This document shows, in pieces, positions 25,401 to 32,486 of a DNA stretch of 64,000 nt. The stretch's first letter is position 1. The number at the start of each line of letters is the position of its first letter. The position numbers and the translations under genes are program-made. This stretch comes from Paenibacillus planticolens (GTDB lineage: Bacteria > Bacillota > Bacilli > Paenibacillales > NBRC-103111). Where the stretch lies: NCBI RefSeq assembly GCF_013141725.1, contig NZ_WHNZ01000015.1, positions 186,001-250,000 of the forward strand, in the 5' to 3' direction. Under the pieces are notes generated by a model. The model made no database searches and was not told the DNA's origin. It was given only the letters and a program-made list of their open reading frames with translations.

Positions 25401-25752
25401 GAAAACAAGCAAAAGCATAGGTAATTTTTATGAGGTATGTGGGCAAGCTCAAAAATCGGGGCATTGGAAACACAAAGACGCAAAAGATTTTATTTCTCAT
25501 TTGCTTAGGCGAGAACCTAAAAAGAGAAAAGGAGTTCAATGTTCAAGACTTGAAAAGGGAACAATGGATGAACTTGAGAAAATATTTAGTTTCGCTAAGA
25601 AAAAAATGCCAATGGAATTTAAGATTTATATAGTTCAACCAAGTTTATCTAAAACTAATCCATCAGATGACATTCTACAATTATTAGGGGTTACTGAGAA
25701 TTTTCTTAAAGAAACATCAGGGATTCAGTTGAGAGTTATCTCAAGTCCATGA
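22486..25752 (+). CDS. DEAD/DEAH helicase fused to a PD-(D/E)xK-like nuclease domain; candidate defence protein
   Basis: A 1088-aa protein. After ~130 N-terminal residues of unknown fold, a superfamily 2 helicase core follows: Walker A MPTGTGKTETM at about 155, motif II FIDEAHH at about 265, motif III FTATPFRND, and motifs V/VI VDMLGEGFDLPEL and QFTGRFTRTK at about 415-455. The central ~480 residues are unassigned. Near residues 940-960, GEIADIITIK followed by VIYVEMYHLKFA looks like the D...ExxxxK core of a restriction-type nuclease. The layout resembles single-protein restriction-like helicases, but no named defence family is recognised. ATG has AGGAG ten bases upstream. It stands in a defence island and has its own copy of the conserved block. 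Confidence 0.75.
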   Translation: MIELTLPALEQVIFKESNNKNIIKQILISQKKEQLNILSIGIDMVILEGSKVQYYVTNKSTAIPVEHEYVILSNKVPSETNLEDGSLRLEKWLKHPRDKDVFETDEIIESWNDQFNYKIEDINKNVVGLRRPQLGALHMIMGHFQLPLDIATVVMPTGTGKTETMLSTLIANKCNKLLITVPSDSLREQISDKFSTLGLLKQFGVVGEVALFPIVGVIKEQFQSIENLNHFFENCNVIVSTMTLLADSPKHYQEEISKLVSHVFIDEAHHVKAQSWEKFRLSFSNEKVVLFTATPFRNDGKRLDGKIIFNFPLVKAQEDGYFKEIEFIPIRDYDPSRADLTIAETAVQRLEEDHERGLPHILMARCATKEKAKSVFEIYKKYAKYNPTLIYSNIPNKKNIYQSIIEKKHKIIVCVDMLGEGFDLPELKIAAFHDIRKSLPVTLQFTGRFTRTKYDEKLGKASFIANIADLDVTEELEELYARDADWNRILSDISHLKIDNEIKYRELMNGFTKLNNSKIPFQNIRPKLSTVVYKSYKSTWNPNNFFKGIPAYNQLEYKFFDINKNENIAIFVYAKSQYLDWVNHKDIYNINWDTIVMYWDDKNKLLFINSSDNGSLYKELANSVIGKESQLINHMNVFKALHGINRIRLQNVGLKLFLGRDIRFRMSVGNDVGEALTAAEKQNGQKVFVVGAGYEDGSKTNIGCSYKGRIWTKKEGDLLEFKEWCSNIGEKLVNNELDPNIILSETLVPEKIIERPVIYPIWIELDADMLQHNEIKYAFIVNGTEYNLSSCEINLHEPSLNGDLLFSLNTEDGNIIFKLHLFEDTIKDTEIKYADYSILQVSKENVQVVYGSQRRSATEFFEEYLPTIWFADGSSLTGNDYIKLKKRIGLFSSENIVDIDWSRIDLSRESQGVTPKITNSIQYHMINQLKNEDYDVIYDDDYSGEIADIITIKVREDVIYVEMYHLKFANEGKTSKSIGNFYEVCGQAQKSGHWKHKDAKDFISHLLRREPKKRKGVQCSRLEKGTMDELEKIFSFAKKKMPMEFKIYIVQPSLSKTNPSDDILQLLGVTENFLKETSGIQLRVISSP

Positions 25753-25907
25753 GTACTAAGAGTCTACTGATAATAAATTTTTTAGAGGATAATACTCTTG
25801 GATATTTAAACTAATTAGGTAGGGAAAAATTGGAATTAATAGTGTTATAATCAAAGGAATCGTATTTTAACTACAAATAATACTTATAGAAAAGGTATGG
25901 TGGTAAA

Positions 25908-26963
25908 ATGAAGAAAGCAAAAGTGATAACAGTTATTAACTATAAAGGAGGGGTTGGAAAAACTGTTAGTACTTATAATTTAGGTGCCGGAATTAGTTTT
26001 CTTGCAAATAAGAGTGTGCTATTGGTAGATTTAGATCCGCAATGCTCTTTAACAAATATTTGTCTTAAAGCACACTCAAATTATGAATTGGCAAAGGGAA
26101 AAAGTTCCATGGCTATGGAAGATCTTAAACTAGAACAAACAATAAACTATGTAATCAAGAAATATCTTGAGCAATCTATTACTGGGGACTCTCCAAAGTT
26201 TGATTTAGATATGCTAGTATTAAAAGACTTCTATAAAGGGCGAGAATTAACTTTACCAGGATTGGGAGCTATTTGTGCAACAATGTTTGATGATTCAGAC
26301 AGTGAGTATAACAAGGGGTTAGATGATTTAGAAATTGATATTGCATCATATCAGTTTGGCGATAAAACTCGGTTACAACAATTGTCAATTTTCCCTAAAT
26401 TCTTCACAGATACTGGATTAGATGATAAATATGATTTTATTGTTTTTGATTGCCCACCAGCTAACAATTTAATCACACAAAATGCTTTAATGGTTTCTGA
26501 TTACTACTTGATTCCAACTATAATGGATGATATGAGTTCAACTGGTATTATCCATTTTAATAGTTTAATTCAAAATACTATTTTTAATGGATTCAAAAAA
26601 CAGTATGGAGCATTTATTGAAAACACAAATGTGCCATATTTTGAATATTTTAAAAAGGAAACGGCGAAGCTATTAGGGGTATTCGAAACTTTAAGAAAAA
26701 CACAATCAGATACTTCCGATTATCGTAGGCTATTAAAAAATATAGAAGAATTACAAGGTAAGCTTTTTGATGAAACTATTTTCCATCATAAGGGAACTGC
26801 TGAAGCTACCGGGAGAGGGATATCTGTATTTAGCACAGATTTAGAGAAGGGAGAATATTCTCCACATCTTTCATACGGGCACTTGATTATTAGCATGCTT
26901 GATAGGATGGAAATAGCTTATGATAAGAATCTTGCGAATAAACGCGTAACAAGCTGGCTATGA
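25908..26963 (+). CDS. ParA/Soj-like ATPase
   Basis: A 351-aa ParA-family (AAA_31) ATPase. The deviant Walker A is YKGGVGKTVST at residues 12-22, switch II LLVDLDPQCSLTN at about 38-50, and the later Walker B-like FIVFDCPPANNLITQNAL. Compared with plasmid ParA it has an insert of some 80 residues between the Walker boxes. It ends with HHKGTAEATGRGISVF and a helical tail. ATG at 25908 has GGTGG upstream. The next gene overlaps its stop, so the two work together. Either the pair stabilises the element when it is excised, as plasmid partition systems do, or it belongs to the defence cargo; the sequence does not decide. The 25753-25907 gap holds a small hairpin AGAGT/ACTCT and a TATAAT near 25848. 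Confidence 0.82.
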   Translation: MKKAKVITVINYKGGVGKTVSTYNLGAGISFLANKSVLLVDLDPQCSLTNICLKAHSNYELAKGKSSMAMEDLKLEQTINYVIKKYLEQSITGDSPKFDLDMLVLKDFYKGRELTLPGLGAICATMFDDSDSEYNKGLDDLEIDIASYQFGDKTRLQQLSIFPKFFTDTGLDDKYDFIVFDCPPANNLITQNALMVSDYYLIPTIMDDMSSTGIIHFNSLIQNTIFNGFKKQYGAFIENTNVPYFEYFKKETAKLLGVFETLRKTQSDTSDYRRLLKNIEELQGKLFDETIFHHKGTAEATGRGISVFSTDLEKGEYSPHLSYGHLIISMLDRMEIAYDKNLANKRVTSWL

Positions 26964-26974
26964 GGAGTGAAAAT

Positions 26975-27520
26975 GTGAAAATAATTGAAGTTGTAAGTTT
27001 ACTCGAAAATTATATCTCCGTACTTGAATTAACACAAGCACCTAAGAAGAATATCGAAGCTGTAAGAAAAATAGTTCGTTTTTTTGAGAAATCAGAATTT
27101 GATAATTTAAATGCTTTATCAAATAAACTGGATCAGATTTCGAGTATTAAAAAGAAAAATAATCCAAAACTCAAAAATGTAAGCTTTCAAGACATTCAAG
27201 AATATATACTGGATTATAAAAGAAGTGAGCCAATCTCTAATGACGTTAGTGTTAAAATTAGAGACTTCATTAATGAATATCCAAGACTAAATGAGCTTGT
27301 TAAGATTTCATCAGATAAACTCAGCGAGTATTTGTACTCACAAAATGTTGAAAGTTGGACTGTTGAAGAGTTAAAATATATTTTATATTATTATTTCCAA
27401 ATTGATGCTAGAGGTAAAATTACAAGACAAGCATTATTGGAGAAAATAACTAATTATTCTCTTCAAACAAATCACTATAAAAGTATTGAAAAGAATTTCA
27501 ATAAAGAGCTTTCAAAATAA
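26975..27520 (+). CDS. Unknown partner of the ParA-like ATPase
   Basis: A 181-aa basic, helix-rich protein with no recognised domain. The N-terminal part looks like a coiled coil (VSLLENYISVLELTQAPKKN). The C-terminal part, EELKYILYYYFQIDARGKIT, resembles a small helix-turn-helix or SAP-like fold but is not firmly either. GTG at 26975 is preferred since GGAG lies upstream; an ATG at 26960 overlapping the parA stop has no ribosome site. Position fits a ParB-like or adaptor role. Very AT-rich. Last gene of the element before the right repeat. Confidence 0.65.
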   Translation: MKIIEVVSLLENYISVLELTQAPKKNIEAVRKIVRFFEKSEFDNLNALSNKLDQISSIKKKNNPKLKNVSFQDIQEYILDYKRSEPISNDVSVKIRDFINEYPRLNELVKISSDKLSEYLYSQNVESWTVEELKYILYYYFQIDARGKITRQALLEKITNYSLQTNHYKSIEKNFNKELSK

Positions 27521-27567
27521 AGTTTCTGTAATTATTATTGCTTATGGTGATCAGGCTCATAAATATT

Positions 27568-27588
27568 TGGTAGGGTTTCTGGTAGGGA
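27568..27588. repeat. Right copy of the TGGTAGGG double tract
   Basis: TTGGTAGGGTTTCTGGTAGG matches, in the same orientation, the tract CTGGTAGGAATCTGGTAGGG at 7456-7481 near the integrase gene. Possible integrase arm sites or an alternative attachment core. Confidence 0.4.
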
Positions 27589-27726
27589 ACGAGACATTCG
27601 GCTTTTCGCGGCGCATCAAAAATGAAATGCCTTCGTTTTCATGAAGTCGCTCCAACCCTTGCCACACAAGGCTTTACGCTTTGATTTTCCTTATCGCTCA
27701 AACCCTAAAAAATCACACAAATCTCG

Positions 27727-27800
27727 GAACCTACGCCCCGTTGGCTGGGTTCCTTTTTTCTATAGCACAAATAACCCTTGTAGGGAAAGGTTTACGGGGC
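27727..27800. repeat. Putative attR: right direct repeat of the integrated element
   Basis: Imperfect copy of 7350-7425 (see there), 20.4 kb away and in the same orientation. It contains the terminator-like GAACC/GGTTC hairpin with T run. The region outside it again looks like the host genome after about 28.08 kb. The gap 27521-27726 between the last gene and this repeat shows only the double tract at 27568-27588. Confidence 0.6.
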
Positions 27801-27831
27801 ATTTGGTTGTTGTTTTACATTTCTAAAACTG

Positions 27832-28085
27832 TCCTGTAACATATTGGATGCAAGATTTGAGTAGGCAACAAGAGTGATTGCACTGAGGAACGGCGTAGTC
27901 GTTCCTGCACGACTAAGAATGTACTCCCAGTCCAAACAGGAGTGATACACAAGTATGCCGTAAATCATGAAAACAAATCGGTCATAAGCCTGTTTTTCAA
28001 AAATCCTTATCCATATATCGCAGAAATTTCACTTCGCGTAGAGTCTACCTTGCCCCTCATCCGCTCTTCAATTCCCTTGATCAAA
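27832..28085 (-). pseudogene. Decayed 3' end of a second, related integrase gene
   Basis: The forward-strand text here follows that of the intact integrase 3' end. Examples are TCCTGTAACATATTGGATGC versus TCCTGTAGTGCATTGGCTGC, GTACTCCCAGTCC versus GCACTCCCAGTCC, ACAAGTATGCC, AAATCATGAAA, GCCTGTTTT, CCTTATCCATATATC, and TCCGCTCTTCAATTCCCTTGATC. Gaps and substitutions remove any open frame. It matches about the last 250 bases of the gene, with internal deletions. It lies just outside the right repeat at a similar place as the intact integrase outside the left one, so it is a relic of another element at the same site. Confidence 0.7.
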
Positions 28086-28086
28086 A

Positions 28087-28108
28087 TTTTCGAAAACGTT
28101 TTCGAAAA
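28087..28108. promoter_or_regulatory. LacI operator O1 (upstream of lacI-type gene)
   Basis: Perfect palindrome CGAAAACGTTTTCG (28091-28104) with extended TTTT/AAAA arms, directly 5' of the -35 of the regulator's promoter. Confidence 0.85.
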
Positions 28109-28113
28109 AACCG

Positions 28114-28143
28114 TTGCAAACGCATTCAACGATATGCTATACT
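28114..28143 (+). promoter_or_regulatory. Promoter of the lacI-type regulator
   Basis: TTGCAA at 28114-28119 and TATACT at 28138-28143, 18 nt apart. It is flanked by O1 and O2, so autoregulation is likely. Confidence 0.75.
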
Positions 28144-28149
28144 AACTTT

Positions 28150-28163
28150 CGAAAACGTTTTCG
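28150..28163. promoter_or_regulatory. LacI operator O2
   Basis: CGAAAACGTTTTCG just downstream of the -10, where bound repressor blocks transcription. Forms a pair with O1 about 60 bp away, allowing looping. Confidence 0.85.
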
Positions 28164-28184
28164 GATTAGGGGGAAGGCTAGTCA

Positions 28185-29204
28185 ATGACCAATATAAAGA
28201 AAATAGCTAAACTGGCTGGCGTCTCTGTTTCAACCGTATCAAAGGCACTAAACGGTTACGAGGATATTAAAGAAGAAACAAAGAAGAAGATTTTAGAAAT
28301 AGCGAAAGAGATGGATTACGTTCCGAACTTCATGGCACGGGGGTTAATTACCAAATCAACGAAAACCGTTGGGGTCTTTTTTGGCGATCAAACCAATTCT
28401 GGATTCGATAGTCCCTTTTTGGTCGATTATTTTAGTTCCATTAAGAATGTACTCGGCGAGGCGGGTTATGATCTGCTGATCTTCTCTAACCAGAAGCGGG
28501 ATACGTCGAGCTACAAATCCATGTGCCATGAAAAAGGTGTGGATGGCGTCATTCTCATTCTGACTGGGAATAAGAGGACGGATGAGAAGATTCACGAGCT
28601 GCACGAGGCGTTCCCGACGGTGTATATTGACAGTTTGCCGCAGGCCAGCATGAAAGTGAATTTTGTGGAATCGGATAATGAAGCTGGAGCCTGGGATGCT
28701 ACTGAGCATTTGATCAAGCTGGGGCACCGCAGCATTTTGAAGATAGCCGGAGATACGATTGCCAAGGGTTCTTTTGACCGCATTGAAGGGTTTAAGAAGG
28801 CATGTCAGCATTATGGACTATCCGCCCAGGATAATTGGATTCAATATGGCAAATATTCGCGAGAGGAAGCTGCCCGGCTGACGAAGGAAATCTTTTCACA
28901 GGAAACAGAGTTTACTGCCGTATTTGCCTCCAGTGATCTTATGGCTTTCGGGGTAATCGATGCTTTAAAGGAGCTCGGTAAAAGGGTACCTGAGGATGTT
29001 TCTGTTGTAGGTTTTGATGATATCGATTCTGCACAGTATTTTCATCCGCCTCTAACTACGGTTCATCAGAAACGACTGCAAATGGGGGAGACAGCCTCTA
29101 AAATTCTAATTGAGATTATGCAAGATAATGATGGAACTATCCGACATATGAAGATTCCTACCAAGCTTATTGTTCGCGGTAGTAGTGCTATATCAAAGCA
29201 GTAA
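28185..29204 (+). CDS. LacI-family regulator of the sugar (glycosylglycerate?) operon
   Basis: A 339-aa LacI-type repressor. [23 protein letters not shown], then hinge [22 protein letters not shown]. The effector domain ends [19 protein letters not shown] at 28185 has AGGGGGAAGG upstream. Three matching palindromes flank its own promoter and the gene for the binding protein, so it controls both itself and the transporter operon. The inducer should be the transported sugar or a product of it. Confidence 0.92.
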   Translation: MTNIKKIAKLAGVSVSTVSKALNGYEDIKEETKKKILEIAKEMDYVPNFMARGLITKSTKTVGVFFGDQTNSGFDSPFLVDYFSSIKNVLGEAGYDLLIFSNQKRDTSSYKSMCHEKGVDGVILILTGNKRTDEKIHELHEAFPTVYIDSLPQASMKVNFVESDNEAGAWDATEHLIKLGHRSILKIAGDTIAKGSFDRIEGFKKACQHYGLSAQDNWIQYGKYSREEAARLTKEIFSQETEFTAVFASSDLMAFGVIDALKELGKRVPEDVSVVGFDDIDSAQYFHPPLTTVHQKRLQMGETASKILIEIMQDNDGTIRHMKIPTKLIVRGSSAISKQ

Positions 29205-29217
29205 ATTTTTTTCGTAA

Positions 29218-29239
29218 TTTACGAAAACGTTTTCGTAAA
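29218..29239. promoter_or_regulatory. LacI operator O3 before the transporter genes
   Basis: ACGAAAACGTTTTCGT palindrome (29221-29236) with TTT/AAA extensions, 81 nt before the binding-protein start; the same core as O1 and O2. Confidence 0.85.
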
Positions 29240-29316
29240 TGTTTTTGAAGGATTCTACCACTCGCCTTCAATTCATACGGCAACAACGATTTTATTATAA
29301 ATAGGGAGGCATTTTC

Positions 29317-30651
29317 ATGAAAAAAAGTAAATTAGTTATGGGTACCTTGATAACGACGGTAGGGCTTTCAGCGGTTCTTAGCGGTTGTGGAAGCAGTTCG
29401 GCGCCAAAGACTACAGAGCAAGCGCAAGCAACGACTCCCGCTGCAACGGAATCAACGAATAAGAAGGTTTCTTTCCAATGGATGGCGCATACAGCGTATT
29501 CGGCCAAATCTTCCGATCCTAAACGGGTGGAATACATTAACGCATCTTTAGAAAGCTATAAAAAAGAACATCCCAATGTGGAAATCGATTCTCGTGATTA
29601 TGACGGCAAAGTTTCCAATCTGATGATTTTGGCCTCGGGAGATCGGGCTCCGGATGCTGCGATGATCGATGCTTATATGCTTCCGAAATTTTATAAATAT
29701 TTACAACCGCTGGACAGCTACTTTGAAAAAGCAGGTTTGAAAATCGATGATTTCTTCCCGTTTGCACAGAATGTTATGAAAGGACCGGATGGAAAAATTT
29801 ACGGCATTCAGTTCACAACGGATACCAGGGTCTTGTACTACCGCAAGGATCTCGTTCCCACTCCGCCGAAAACTTGGGATGAAGTGATTCAAGTAGGTAC
29901 CAAGCTGAAAGCAGCTGGTTATGATGCCTTATTAATGCCGGCTGGACGCGCTGAAGCGGCTTCCGTTTCCGTTGTGCTTCCGATGTTCCTGTCGCAAGGC
30001 GGAGAATTGGTTGATAAAGAAGGCAAGGCTGCATTCGGCGAGGGTGCCAACCGGGAGAAGATGTTGAACGTGTTTAACTTCTTGAAAAAGGTATCTGATA
30101 CGGGAGTTACTCCGAAAAGATCTGCGAATATCAAAAATGAAGCGGATCAAAACGGGGATATTGCTACGGACAAAGTAGCTATGTTTATCGGGGGCAACTG
30201 GCAGGTTCAACAATTGAAGGATACGCTGGGCGCAGAGCGCTTCGCGAAGTTTGCTGTAGCTTCAGTTCCGACGATGAGCGGCGAAAATGCCGTAGCGATG
30301 TCAGGCGGCTGGGCATGGGGGATTTTCACGAAAGATCCAGACAAGCAAAAGGCAGCCTTCGATTTCCTCATGCAAACGTATATGGGCGACAAGGGTATGG
30401 CGAATTGGACGACAATCGGCGGTTATTTGCCTCCTCGCAAGTCGATATATGACCATGCTGATTTCAAAGGCAACGAGTTTACCAAAACGTTCCGTGAAAT
30501 TATGGAGAAAACAGGCAAGGCGCGTCCGGCTTCGGATGATTACGCTACCATTTCAGAGCAGCTACAAATTGCCGCATCGAGTGTGGTATCTGGCAGCTTA
30601 ACGCCTGAAGACGCACTGAATAATGCATGGAAAGTCCTAACTCAAAAGTAA
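29317..30651 (+). CDS. Sugar ABC transporter substrate-binding lipoprotein (family 1)
   Basis: A 444-aa extracellular solute-binding protein of the MalE-like family. The signal peptide ends in the lipobox LSGC at about residues 21-24, then a Ser/Thr/Ala/Pro-rich linker. The mature part shows family landmarks: VLYYRKDLVPTPPKTWDEVI at about 170-190 and MSGGWAWGIFTKDPDKQKAAFDFLM. ATG follows GGGAGG. First gene of a LacI-controlled operon with two permeases, a glycoside hydrolase and a glycerate kinase. The bound sugar is not visible from the sequence; the downstream enzymes suggest a glycosylglycerate. No ATPase gene is present; a shared MsmX-like ATPase from elsewhere would be needed. Confidence 0.92.
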   Translation: MKKSKLVMGTLITTVGLSAVLSGCGSSSAPKTTEQAQATTPAATESTNKKVSFQWMAHTAYSAKSSDPKRVEYINASLESYKKEHPNVEIDSRDYDGKVSNLMILASGDRAPDAAMIDAYMLPKFYKYLQPLDSYFEKAGLKIDDFFPFAQNVMKGPDGKIYGIQFTTDTRVLYYRKDLVPTPPKTWDEVIQVGTKLKAAGYDALLMPAGRAEAASVSVVLPMFLSQGGELVDKEGKAAFGEGANREKMLNVFNFLKKVSDTGVTPKRSANIKNEADQNGDIATDKVAMFIGGNWQVQQLKDTLGAERFAKFAVASVPTMSGENAVAMSGGWAWGIFTKDPDKQKAAFDFLMQTYMGDKGMANWTTIGGYLPPRKSIYDHADFKGNEFTKTFREIMEKTGKARPASDDYATISEQLQIAASSVVSGSLTPEDALNNAWKVLTQK

Positions 30652-30666
30652 GGGTTGTGAGAAAGT

Positions 30667-31605
30667 ATGGCAAGTACTCACGAATCTTCAAATCTTATGA
30701 AGCAGCTTCAAACACCGTCCAAGATGTCATGGCCGAAGGGGCTGGGGAGCAATTCCCCGGTTCCTTGGCTTCTGCCGACAGCCATCGTCCTGCTCCTTGT
30801 TTTTGTATACCCGGTCATTGAGGTTATTCGATCTAGTTTTACAAATGCAAATTTGATGGATCCTGATTATACATACACCTTGCTATCTTACAGGAAATTG
30901 CTGAATAACCCTGATCTGCTTCATATGATAAGCATTACGCTCATCTTTGTGGCGGGCAGTGTGTTTTTTCAAATGCTGCTCGGCTTTATGATAGCGCTAA
31001 TGGTCGATTTGGGAAATAAACGAAAGCTCATCGGAACCGTTCTGGTTCGGACAACTGTACTTTCCGCATGGGCGATTCCCGGCGTAATCATAGGCATTAT
31101 TTGGAGCATGCTGTATAACGAATCAGATGCAGGTATTTTAAATTATATCGTCACCTCCATGGGCTTTTCGAAGATCCCTTTTCTGTCTGACCCCCATACG
31201 GCACTTGCTTCCATTACTTTAGCGAACATTTGGCGGGGAACGGCTTTTTGCATGATTATGATTTATGCCGGCTTCCAGACGGTACCTGGGGATGTGCGGG
31301 AAGCGGCAAAAATCGATGGTGCGGCTTCGTTCCAAACGTTGATCAAAATCATTATTCCGATTCTGGCGCCAATCCTGTTCATTAACATGATTACGAGTGT
31401 GGTAGCTACTTTCAACACCTTTGATATGGTCATGGCTTTAACGGCAGGAGGACCTGGAAAAAGCACAGAGGTCATCGCTTTAAATGTCCATTCTCAAATT
31501 TTCCAGCTTTTTGATTTAGGTCAAGGAGCGGCTACGGCGGTTATTTTGCTGCTCATCAATTTGGTGATGACAGGCTTGTATTTTCGGTTTGTTGAAAGGA
31601 AGTAG
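30667..31605 (+). CDS. Sugar ABC transporter permease (MalF-like)
   Basis: A 312-aa permease with six membrane segments, the first at about LLPTAIVLLLVFVYPVIEVI. The coupling motif is EAAKIDGAASFQTLIKIIIP (the EAA loop). It lies 15 nt after the binding-protein gene and 11 nt before the second permease. With that permease it forms the transmembrane channel of the importer. The N-terminus (MASTHESSNLMKQLQT) is unusually long and polar, which is common in this family's Paenibacillus members. Confidence 0.92.
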   Translation: MASTHESSNLMKQLQTPSKMSWPKGLGSNSPVPWLLPTAIVLLLVFVYPVIEVIRSSFTNANLMDPDYTYTLLSYRKLLNNPDLLHMISITLIFVAGSVFFQMLLGFMIALMVDLGNKRKLIGTVLVRTTVLSAWAIPGVIIGIIWSMLYNESDAGILNYIVTSMGFSKIPFLSDPHTALASITLANIWRGTAFCMIMIYAGFQTVPGDVREAAKIDGAASFQTLIKIIIPILAPILFINMITSVVATFNTFDMVMALTAGGPGKSTEVIALNVHSQIFQLFDLGQGAATAVILLLINLVMTGLYFRFVERK

Positions 31606-31616
31606 GTGGAGCAGAC

Positions 31617-32459
31617 ATGAGTAAATATGCAAAATACAGATTAGAAAATACGGCAATCTATGCGGGCTATTTTATCGTCTTTTGTTTTTTCGCCTTTCCA
31701 GTCTTCTGGGTGATTTCGTTATCGTTAAAATCAGTGCCTGAATTATTTTTGACGCCACCGATCTGGTTCTCCAAAGCACCACAATTCCAAAACTACTCAT
31801 TTGTTATTAAAAATATGGACATTTTCCATTACATGTGGAATTCAGCGAAAATTGTAGTGGTTACCATAGGATTAACCCTGTTGCTGTCGTTTCCCGCGGC
31901 CTATGCGCTTTCCCGGTTCCAGTTTAAGATGAAACGCCCGGTTATGCTGATGATTCTCGTCTTTCAAATGATATCGCCGGTCATTATTGCGATTCCGCTC
32001 TACCGGTTATTCTCCCAAATTGGACTCATCAACCATTCAGCTGGATTAATCGCTGTTTATGTAGCCGTTGAGATCCCGCTTACGACATGGTTTCTGAAGG
32101 GATATTTGGATACGCTCCCTATCGAGTTGGATGAGGCGGCTATTGTGGATGGATGTTCCCGTTGGTCCACTTTGTGGAGAGTTCTGCTGCCCGTAGCTAT
32201 TCCGGGAGTGGCCTCCGTTACGATTTTAATTGCGGTTGCCAGTTGGTCTCAGTTTATTATTCCGTTTATTTTATTGGACGATAAGGATATGTTCCCTATG
32301 TCATTAGGGCTTGTTTCATTGAAAAACAGCTCAGACGCGATTACGACCCACTATTTGGCGGCTGCAAGCTCGATTGGTATTCTACCTGTCATGATCGCTT
32401 TCATTGTCCTGCAACGGTTTATTGTAGGAGCTCTAACGAATGGTGCGGTTAAAGGTTAA
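31617..32459 (+). CDS. Sugar ABC transporter permease (MalG-like)
   Basis: A 280-aa permease with six membrane segments (first AIYAGYFIVFCFFAFPVFWV) and the coupling loop DEAAIVDGCSRWSTLWRVLL. AGGTGGAG lies before the ATG. It is the second half of the transmembrane channel. Downstream, 27 nt separate it from the glycoside hydrolase, so the enzyme is part of the same operon. Confidence 0.92.
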   Translation: MSKYAKYRLENTAIYAGYFIVFCFFAFPVFWVISLSLKSVPELFLTPPIWFSKAPQFQNYSFVIKNMDIFHYMWNSAKIVVVTIGLTLLLSFPAAYALSRFQFKMKRPVMLMILVFQMISPVIIAIPLYRLFSQIGLINHSAGLIAVYVAVEIPLTTWFLKGYLDTLPIELDEAAIVDGCSRWSTLWRVLLPVAIPGVASVTILIAVASWSQFIIPFILLDDKDMFPMSLGLVSLKNSSDAITTHYLAAASSIGILPVMIAFIVLQRFIVGALTNGAVKG

Positions 32460-32486
32460 AAAGATGAAGTCGGAGAAGTGATACCT

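Noticed and set aside
28087..29239. CcpA (cre) sites
   Set aside because: The palindromes resemble cre in the central CG and A/T flanks, but they are perfect, thrice repeated and placed around the lacI-type gene, so they fit the local regulator better. Additional CcpA control is not excluded.
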